Source: Anaerolineaceae bacterium (GTDB taxonomy: Bacteria > Chloroflexota > Anaerolineae > JAAYZQ01). Taken from it: a stretch of DNA of 5,232 nucleotides. Below, in pieces: positions 1-5,232 of the stretch (positions within the stretch are counted from its first letter, which is position 1; each line of letters starts with the position of its first letter). The stretch covers positions 1-5,232 of the forward strand of contig JAAYZQ010000333.1 in the NCBI GenBank assembly GCA_012514775.1, in the 5' to 3' direction. The translations under genes and the position numbers were made by a program. The notes beneath the pieces are model-generated. The model was given only the letters and a program-made list of their open reading frames with translations. It ran no database searches and was not told the origin of the DNA.

Positions 1-3000
1 ACCAGTTGTGCTCCATGAACACCACCGACAGCTCCGCGCCGGACACGGGCTCTCCGTCCCAGTCCACGGTCAGCAGGTCCACCTGCTTTCGCTCGCCCAC
101 CTGGGCCAGGTATCCCCGGGGCGCCACCCCCACGTAAAAGCCGGCCTTGTGGACCACCACCCCGGTGCGGCTGCTCGCCTCCTGGTTGTTGATGTCGGTC
201 ACGGCGGCCTCGACGGTAAGGATCTGGCTCTGGGCATCGTCCTCCAGGCCGGCCGGCACCCGGAAGGTCACGCGGCCCTCATCGTCGGTGCGAGTCTCGC
301 CCGAATCGATGAGACGCCCGAAGGTGCCATAGGTCTCGCCGTCGGCGTATCCGCCCCACTCATAGTCGGTCCAACTGTACCAGGGGCAGGTCTCGCCCTG
401 GGGACAGGTGTAGCTAAAGCTGTAATCGCTGCTCAGCACGCTCCAGCGCACAGCGGCATCGGCCACAGGCCCGCCAAAGTAGTAGGTTGCCTCGGCCGCG
501 GCATTGATCCGGTCGCCGTTGAGGTAGGCGTCCCGGTCGGTGGTCACCGCCACCTGGAACTCGGGGGCCCGGTACTCGGCCACCTGGAAGCTGGCGCCGT
601 AGTAGAACTCGGCTTCCGGGGCCTGCATCTCCAGGTAGTACTGGCCCAGGGTCGCTTCCTCGTCCAGTTGCAGCTCGTCGTAGAGCGTGCCCATGTCATT
701 CAGCGCCAGGTCCTTCTTGAACAACTCCTTGCCCTGGGGATCGCCGACCAGCACCCGCACGCTCTTGAGGTCCGCCGGCAGGCTGTAGGTGGCGTCGTCG
801 TCGGCGCGGACGATGCCCTTGAAGTAGACCGTCTGCCCGGGCCGGTAGATGGGGCGGTCGGTGTAGAGATAGCCCTGGTAGTCGGTGGACCAGAACTCGG
901 AGTCCACGTCAAAGTTCCAGGGGCTGATGCCGGCATCCCAGCCGTTGTAGGCCAGGGCAAAGTCGTCGCTGCCCGGCTCGCCGCTGACGGCAAAGAAGGG
1001 GTCCCAGAGATTCTTGTTCTGCAGGTCGTCCGCCAGGTACAGGCCATCGCGGCCGGTCGTGCCGCGGGCATCGACGTCGCCCCACGTGGTGTAGAGGTTG
1101 ATGGGCAGGCCGGACACCGGCTGGCCGCTGGCCAGGTCGGTGGCCCACACCAGGGCCTCCGACTCGGTCTGCTTGAGGGTCAGGTTCAGGGCCGACTTGA
1201 CAAACATGCTCCGCCAGCCCGGATCGCCGGGCTGCTGCTTTTCCACCTCGGGGGCGGTCAGCTCGACGTAATACAGGCCCGGGGGCAGCGCGCTGCCGTC
1301 CGCGGCGGTGAGCTCCAGGCGGGCCAGGCGTGTCTCGTTGCGCGGCGCCCGGACGTTCTGGGACCATTCTCGTACCAGGTCGCCATCGGCGGGCACGAAG
1401 CGATCCCAGGCCTCCCACCGCGTGTTGAGATCGATAAAGGTCCGCAGGCTGAGGCGGTAGAGGCTCACGTCCAGTCGCGACACGTTGCGATAGCTGGCAT
1501 AGGCCACGGTGTCGGTGTAGGCGCTGTAGGTGCTAAGGCGGGCGACGGTGGTCAGCCAGGCCAGGGGCGACAGGTCGCCGGTAGTAAAGCGTACGGTTGT
1601 GGCCCGGCCGAGCGTCGCGCCGTACTTGTCGGGCGTGCCGGCGTCGAGGGTCACGGCATACTGGGTGGCAGGCTCCTGCTTCCACGACAGGTTGACCTGG
1701 GTGTCGAACTCGGACCAGTAGGTATAGACCTCGGTCACCGCCGGCCGGAAGGTCACGTGGTCGAGGAGCTTGTCGGGCTGCATGGGGCTGGCAAAGGTGA
1801 TCTCCAGCCCCGTGCCCGGCCGCACCCGCTGCGCGCCGTTCTCGGGCTCGGTGCCGGCCACGCCCGGGCTGTTGACGGTGTAGAACCGCCACTCCAGCGC
1901 CTTTTCGAGGCCCATGGTGCCCGACCGGGCCTGGGCGCCCTCCTCCACGCTGGCGGTAAACGTCGTGTTGCGCGGCAGGGGCTCGTCGGGGACAAAGACC
2001 AGGGTTTGCCCGCCGTCTTGCCAGCGGAAGGTGCCCGGCACGGCGGCGTCCTCGGCCTCGAGGGCAAAGCGCGATTGGGTGGAGGCGCGGTCCATTGGCT
2101 GGTTGAACGTGACGGTGATGACGTCGCTGGGCCCTACGAAGAGGAATTCATCGTCGGGCCGGACGGAGAGGACGGCAGGCCGCACCGTCGTGAACTCCCA
2201 GGCATAGTCCTCGGGCAGCGTGCCGCCGCTGGTGTCGACCAGGCCGGCGGCCACGCGGGCCTTGTAGTGGGTGCCCGGCAGGAAGCCGTCCCGCGGCTGG
2301 AAGCGATAGATGGAGGTGTTCAGCCACTCGCCGGTGCCGCGCACGGGCGGGACAAAGGTCAGGGGGTTGGGCAGCTCGGCCTGTTGGCCGATGGAGGTCA
2401 GGGGCACGATGGGCCGGTCAAAGACGACGGTCACGGCCGTGTCGGGGTCCAGCTCCTCGGTGTCCGGCGCGGGCATCACCTGGCTGACGGACAAAAAGCC
2501 CACCGTGTCGAACTCGAAGCTGATGGGCTCCGCCAGCACCTCGCCCTCGACGTTGCGCGCCGTCTCGGCCACGGTGACCTGGTAGTGCTGGCCCCGCGGC
2601 AGGTCCTCGGCGGGGGTCAAGACCAGGGTGCGCTCGTCGCTCCAGGTCAGGGTCGTCTCCAGCGTGGGCGAGATGGACAGGGCCGCCTCGACGCTGTCCT
2701 GCTCCATGGGCTGGTCGAAAATCAGCTCCAGGGGGGCGTCCAAGGGCTGCTCCTCGCCCGGTCCCGGGCTGTGAAAGGCCAGGCGCGGCGCCGGCAGGGG
2801 CATGGGCGTCACGGTGGGGGGCAGGGTCGCCGTGGGCAACGGCGTGTTCGTCGGCTCCTGCGTGCTCGCCGGCTCCTGCGTGGCCGCCGGCTGCCCTGCA
2901 CGGGGTGTGGTGCTCGTGGTGCCCGTGGCGCCGGCCTCGACGGCGGTGCCTGGCCCGGGAGTCGTATTGTCACAGGCGCCCAGCAGCAGGCTGAGCACCA

Positions 3001-3046
3001 TCAGAATCGACAGCACGGCTTGGGCACTTCTGGTTTTGTTGGACAT
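1..3046 (-). CDS. Bacterial alpha-2-macroglobulin family lipoprotein with four N-terminal Ig-like domains, 3'-truncated by window edge
   Basis: Large surface protein of the bacterial alpha-2-macroglobulin family, thought to trap proteases that cut its bait region. 1015 codons are visible with no stop; the frame continues past the left edge. The ATG at 3044-3046 is chosen because GAAAGG sits 7 nt upstream and a lipoprotein signal follows at once (K4, R6, hydrophobic 11-22, lipobox LLGAC with Cys25). A Thr/Pro-rich linker (26-87) precedes four Ig-like (Big_5-like) repeats at about 88-182, 183-289, 290-391 and 392-489, each with a strand such as LIFDQPM (108-114), VVFDRPI (207-213), VTFNQPM (312-318) or ITFASPM (416-422). 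Macroglobulin domains follow: about 490-615 (VSLYRL), 618-720 (ALVWATDLASGQPVSG, 631-646), the hallmark MG2 segment RPIYRPGQTVYFKG (731-744), then VAEYRAPEFQV (822-832) and FYVGVAP (970-976), which opens the bait-region domain. The bait region itself, any CxEQ thioester and the receptor-like domain lie outside. It follows the PBP1C-type gene by 60 nt, so it is probably co-transcribed. Domain boundaries are estimates by eye. Confidence 0.9.
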   Translation of the reverse strand, partial: MSNKTRSAQAVLSILMVLSLLLGACDNTTPGPGTAVEAGATGTTSTTPRAGQPAATQEPASTQEPTNTPLPTATLPPTVTPMPLPAPRLAFHSPGPGEEQPLDAPLELIFDQPMEQDSVEAALSISPTLETTLTWSDERTLVLTPAEDLPRGQHYQVTVAETARNVEGEVLAEPISFEFDTVGFLSVSQVMPAPDTEELDPDTAVTVVFDRPIVPLTSIGQQAELPNPLTFVPPVRGTGEWLNTSIYRFQPRDGFLPGTHYKARVAAGLVDTSGGTLPEDYAWEFTTVRPAVLSVRPDDEFLFVGPSDVITVTFNQPMDRASTQSRFALEAEDAAVPGTFRWQDGGQTLVFVPDEPLPRNTTFTASVEEGAQARSGTMGLEKALEWRFYTVNSPGVAGTEPENGAQRVRPGTGLEITFASPMQPDKLLDHVTFRPAVTEVYTYWSEFDTQVNLSWKQEPATQYAVTLDAGTPDKYGATLGRATTVRFTTGDLSPLAWLTTVARLSTYSAYTDTVAYASYRNVSRLDVSLYRLSLRTFIDLNTRWEAWDRFVPADGDLVREWSQNVRAPRNETRLARLELTAADGSALPPGLYYVELTAPEVEKQQPGDPGWRSMFVKSALNLTLKQTESEALVWATDLASGQPVSGLPINLYTTWGDVDARGTTGRDGLYLADDLQNKNLWDPFFAVSGEPGSDDFALAYNGWDAGISPWNFDVDSEFWSTDYQGYLYTDRPIYRPGQTVYFKGIVRADDDATYSLPADLKSVRVLVGDPQGKELFKKDLALNDMGTLYDELQLDEEATLGQYYLEMQAPEAEFYYGASFQVAEYRAPEFQVAVTTDRDAYLNGDRINAAAEATYYFGGPVADAAVRWSVLSSDYSFSYTCPQGETCPWYSWTDYEWGGYADGETYGTFGRLIDSGETRTDDEGRVTFRVPAGLEDDAQSQILTVEAAVTDINNQEASSRTGVVVHKAGFYVGVAPRGYLAQVGERKQVDLLTVDWDGEPVSGAELSVVFMEHNW
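2846..2881 (-). repeat. Two-copy 18-bp tandem repeat in the Thr/Pro linker
   Basis: Two adjacent 18-bp units (2864-2881 and 2846-2863) encode TQEPAS then TQEPTN. They match at 16 of 18 bases. The repeat keeps the reading frame and lies in the low-complexity linker between the lipid-anchored cysteine and the first Ig-like domain. It looks like a recent in-frame duplication that lengthens the spacer. The full linker (residues 26-87) has 16 Thr and 14 Pro among 62 residues, typical of a flexible tether. Confidence 0.75.
2972..3046 (-). other. Lipoprotein signal peptide and lipobox of the alpha-2-macroglobulin
   Basis: Codons 1-25 encode a short basic n-region (Lys4, Arg6), a hydrophobic core (residues 11-22, VLSILMVLSLLL) and the lipobox LLGAC. 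The TGT codon for Cys25 is at 2972-2974. This is the standard pattern for diacylglyceryl transfer to Cys25 and signal peptidase II cleavage before it. The residue after the cysteine is Asp. In a proteobacterial cell Asp at this position would favour retention at the inner membrane, but that rule need not apply in a lineage without an outer membrane. The mature protein is therefore expected to be tethered to the outer face of a membrane, the same compartment as the PBP1C-type active sites. Confidence 0.88.
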
Positions 3047-3053
3047 TGGTATG

Positions 3054-3059
3054 CCTTTC
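3054..3059 (-). promoter_or_regulatory. Ribosome binding site of the alpha-2-macroglobulin gene
   Basis: On the minus strand the sequence reads GAAAGG followed by 7 nt (CATACCA) and then ATG at 3046. This purine-rich core fits anti-Shine-Dalgarno pairing at normal spacing and supports the 3046 start. A second purine stretch, GAGGAG at 3062-3067, matches the consensus better but ends 15 nt before the ATG, which is long for a direct role. It may act as a standby site or simply reflect a purine-rich leader. Having its own site shows the gene is translated independently even if it shares a transcript with the gene upstream. Confidence 0.6.
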
Positions 3060-3082
3060 TTCTCCTCGCTCAAATGATCCGT

Positions 3083-3098
3083 CCGGCGTTCTTGCCGG
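3083..3098 (-). other. Small inverted repeat in the 60-nt intergenic gap
   Basis: Minus-strand CCGGC, a 6-nt loop AAGAAC, then GCCGG forms a 5-bp all-GC hairpin beginning 8 nt after the TAA of the penicillin-binding protein gene. A further G-C pair could close it beyond an A/A mismatch. The sequence after it (ACGGATCATTTGAG) has no T-run, so it does not look like an intrinsic terminator. It may be an mRNA processing or attenuating hairpin between two operon genes, or chance in GC-rich DNA. No promoter-like -35/-10 pair could be assigned with confidence in this gap. Confidence 0.3.
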
Positions 3099-3106
3099 TC
3101 AATGCC

Positions 3107-5232
3107 TTATGGCTGGCGCACGTCGATGCGCACCTCGTCGCTGGCGACTACCTCGCCGCCGGGTCCCACGCCCTCGGCGCGGAAGGTGTGAATCCCCGGC
3201 TCCAGGCGCCAGAGTAGCCTGTAGGGCGGCGCGTCAAAGCGCGCCAGGGGCCGGCCATCCACGAGAAGCGTCACTTCGCGCAGCGGCGTGGCGCTGGCGG
3301 CCGCAATCGAGATCCGCTGCGCGTCCCGTGGCAGCGCGGCGTCCAGGCGATAGACCGCGCCCCGGTCGGGAGCGGTCATCACCAGCGCGCCCGCGGCCGG
3401 CTGCGCCGGGGGAGCCTGGGCGATGGCCTGGGCCTCCTCCGGCGCAGGTCCCCAGGCGATGGGCTCCCAGAGCCCCTTCTCCCGGGCCCACTGCTCGGCT
3501 TCGGCCGGCCAGACGGTGACCGGCCGGTAGCCCACCTGCTCCGGCGGCGTGCCGGCCGAAGCCGGCAGGCCCGTGGCGCGATCGACGGCCACGCGCCGGT
3601 GCATGGTGCACGTCTCGTGCGGCTCGGTTCCTTCCAGGAACAGCTCGCGGACGCGATGGGGGCAGTCGTTCCCGGGCAACTGCCCCGACAGGGCGCAGAC
3701 CTCCACCTCGACCAGGCCTTCCGGCCGCTGGAACTTGACGGCGGGGTGCCCCTTCAGGGCGCTGTCCATCAAGTCGTGCCAGATGGGCGCCGCGCCGCTG
3801 ATGCCCGAAATGTCGCGCATGGGCTCGTTGTCGGCATTGCCCGCCCACACGCCGACCACCAGCTCGGGGGTGTAGCCGACGGTCCAGTTGTCGAGAAAGT
3901 CGGTCGTGGTGCCGGTCTTGACGGCTGCCGGGCGGCTCAACGCCAGGACGCTGCCCTCGCCAAAGGAGGGAATGCGCGCCACGTCGTCCGACAGGATGTC
4001 GGTCACCAGGTAGGCCACGCGCTCGTCGAGGACGCGGGCGCCGAGGCCCGGGCCGGGCGCCCACAGGAGCCGCCCCTCCTCATCTTCTACGCGGCGCACG
4101 GCCACGGGGCGGACGGCGTGGCCGCCGTTGGCCAGGGCGCCGTAGGCCGCTGTTAGCTCCAGGAGTCGAACCTCGCCCCCGCCCAGGGTCACCGACAGGC
4201 CCAGGCGGTCGGGGTCGTCAAAGGTGCTGATGCCCATCCGTCTCGCCATCCCGGTCATGGCCTCCACGCCCACGCTGTCCAACACCTTGACGGCGACGAG
4301 ATTGTAGGACGAGCCCAGGGCCTCGCGCAGGCGGACCGGGCCCCGAAACTGGAGGTCGTAGTTGAGGGGCACGTAAGAGGCGCCCTCGCGGGTCAGGAAG
4401 GAGGTGCGCACGTCGAGCATCATGGTCGCCGCGGTAACGTCGCCCCGCTGAAAGGCCGCGGCGTAGGTGATGGGCTTGATGGACGAGCCCGGCTGGCGCA
4501 GGGCCGTGGTGCCGTTCACGGCGCCACTGATGCGCGCCGAAAAATAGTCGGGGCTGCCGAGCATGGCCAGGATCTCGCCTGTCTGCGGATCGAGGGCCAC
4601 CAGCGACACGTTGCGCACGTTGTGGCCCCCGGGCGGGCAGCCGGCCCGTTGGCCGTTGCACTCGGCCAGGCGCGCCAGGCGAAAGCGGGCCAGGTCGCGG
4701 GCCGTGTCGTTGAGGTCCACGTCCAGTGTGGTGTAAATGCGCAGCCCTCCCTGTTCCAATCGTTCCAGGCCCAGCTCTTTTTCCAGCAGGCTCCGGACGT
4801 ACATCACAAAATGGGGAGCGCGGATGGGAAAGGGCGCCGCGGCAAAGTGGAGGGGTTCCTCCCTGGCCAGGCGGGCCTGCTCCTCGCTCAGGTAGCCGTG
4901 CTTGACCATCAGATCCAGGACCACCGCCTGGCGTTCCCTGGCCGCGGGCAGGTTTTCCAGGGGATTGTAGTAGGACGGCGCCTGGGGCAGCCCGGCCAGC
5001 ATGGCGCACTCGGCCAGGTCCAGGTCGCCGACGTGCTTGCCAAAGGTCGCCTGGGCGGCCGCCTCCACGCCGTAGGCCATGTTGCCGAAATAGATCTCGT
5101 TCAGATAGAGGGCCAGGATCTCGTCCTTGCTATAGTTCCGGGCCATGCGCCAGGCCAGCACCGCCTCGCGCAGCTTGCGGGCCAGGGTGCGCTCGTAGCG
5201 CTCCTCGGGGCTCAACAGCAGCGTGCGCGCCA
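3107..5232 (-). CDS. pbpC: Bifunctional penicillin-binding protein, PBP1C type (GT51 transglycosylase + transpeptidase), 5'-truncated by window edge
   Basis: Class A penicillin-binding protein that polymerises lipid II into glycan strands and cross-links the peptides outside the cytoplasmic membrane. The visible part is 707 residues ending in TAA at 3107-3109; numbering here starts at the first complete codon (5230). The frame is open to the right edge and begins inside the glycosyltransferase domain with ARTLLLSPEER, which normally follows the GxSTITQQ motif. The start, membrane anchor, EDxxFxxHxG and GxSTITQQ motifs therefore lie outside. Remaining GT51 motifs are RKLREA (18-23), KDEILALYLN (35-44) and RQAVVLDLM (100-108). 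GGLRIYTTLD (161-170) leads into the transpeptidase, about 207-505, with all three active-site motifs: SSIK (249-252, catalytic Ser codon 4484-4486), SYN (308-310) and KTGT (438-441). A three-cysteine region (512-541) and an Ala/Pro linker (about 595-615) precede a C-terminal BiPBP_C-like domain (about 617-705; AVYRLD, LLVDGRPL, EPGIHTFRA). That tail is what separates PBP1C from PBP1A. The TTG at 5213-5215 is an internal Leu codon, not the start. The symbol is by family only. Confidence 0.93.
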   Translation of the reverse strand, partial: ARTLLLSPEERYERTLARKLREAVLAWRMARNYSKDEILALYLNEIYFGNMAYGVEAAAQATFGKHVGDLDLAECAMLAGLPQAPSYYNPLENLPAARERQAVVLDLMVKHGYLSEEQARLAREEPLHFAAAPFPIRAPHFVMYVRSLLEKELGLERLEQGGLRIYTTLDVDLNDTARDLARFRLARLAECNGQRAGCPPGGHNVRNVSLVALDPQTGEILAMLGSPDYFSARISGAVNGTTALRQPGSSIKPITYAAAFQRGDVTAATMMLDVRTSFLTREGASYVPLNYDLQFRGPVRLREALGSSYNLVAVKVLDSVGVEAMTGMARRMGISTFDDPDRLGLSVTLGGGEVRLLELTAAYGALANGGHAVRPVAVRRVEDEEGRLLWAPGPGLGARVLDERVAYLVTDILSDDVARIPSFGEGSVLALSRPAAVKTGTTTDFLDNWTVGYTPELVVGVWAGNADNEPMRDISGISGAAPIWHDLMDSALKGHPAVKFQRPEGLVEVEVCALSGQLPGNDCPHRVRELFLEGTEPHETCTMHRRVAVDRATGLPASAGTPPEQVGYRPVTVWPAEAEQWAREKGLWEPIAWGPAPEEAQAIAQAPPAQPAAGALVMTAPDRGAVYRLDAALPRDAQRISIAAASATPLREVTLLVDGRPLARFDAPPYRLLWRLEPGIHTFRAEGVGPGGEVVASDEVRIDVRQP

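Noticed and set aside
909..1418. Minus-strand 169-codon open frame inside the macroglobulin gene
   Set aside because: It is out of frame with the macroglobulin, which reads continuously through here with family motifs; the composition is that of a GC-rich shadow.
3083..3098. Intrinsic terminator between the two genes
   Set aside because: The stem is only 5 bp and is followed by ACGGATCATTT rather than a T-run. I kept it only as a low-confidence inverted repeat.
8..3217. Long plus-strand open frame as a real protein
   Set aside because: It lies antisense in exact codon register with two genes that have clear family motifs. Its translation is low in complexity with no recognisable domain and it has no supporting start context.
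3541..3570. Clustered GCCGGC palindromes as a regulatory or recombination site
   Set aside because: They fall inside well-conserved coding sequence and are expected from Ala/Gly/Pro codons in GC-rich DNA; there is no flanking duplication or wider pattern.
3234..4064. Minus-strand 276-codon open frame overlapping the penicillin-binding protein
   Set aside because: It is an out-of-frame shadow of the transpeptidase region, rich in Arg/Gly/Pro/Ala as expected from shifted GC-rich codons, with no motifs.
4218..5009. Minus-strand 263-codon open frame inside the penicillin-binding protein
   Set aside because: It is a shifted-frame shadow with the same Arg/Gly/Pro bias. The true frame carries the GT51 and transpeptidase motifs across this interval.
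1..5232. CRISPR array, tRNA/rRNA, insertion sequence, attachment site or anti-phage system
   Set aside because: Reading both strands showed no regularly spaced repeats, no structural RNA signature, no transposase motif and no terminal inverted repeats. Nearly all of the window is explained by two coding regions.

Overview
The window is GC-rich bacterial DNA (roughly two-thirds G+C by eye). It holds parts of two large genes, both on the minus strand and in the same reading frame. They lie head to tail: the 3' part of a bifunctional penicillin-binding protein of the PBP1C type (right edge to 3107), then, after a 60-nt gap, the 5' part of a bacterial alpha-2-macroglobulin lipoprotein (3046 to the left edge). 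Both genes run off the window. The penicillin-binding protein lacks its N-terminus and the macroglobulin lacks its C-terminus and stop codon. No stretch longer than 60 nt is without a gene.

Organism: the macroglobulin has a lipobox followed by a long Thr/Pro-rich linker and four tandem bacterial Ig-like domains. That architecture, with GC-biased codons, most resembles Chloroflexota (Anaerolineae or related). This is inference from style; other GC-rich phyla are possible and no taxonomic marker is present.

How the genes work together: PBP1C-type enzymes polymerise and cross-link peptidoglycan on the outer face of the cytoplasmic membrane. Bacterial alpha-2-macroglobulins are large surface or periplasmic protease traps. 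The two families are known partners in many bacteria, for example pbpC and yfhM in Escherichia coli. The usual hypothesis is that one repairs the wall while the other traps proteases that reach the cell surface. Here the penicillin-binding protein comes first and the macroglobulin second, the reverse of the E. coli order, and the short gap without a convincing terminator suggests one transcript.

A caution for annotators: the longest uninterrupted frame is on the plus strand (8-3217), but it is an antisense shadow lying in exact codon register with the real genes. I saw no mobile element, RNA gene, CRISPR array or defence system. The window is best described as a well-conserved gene pair with some unusual architecture, not a new system.
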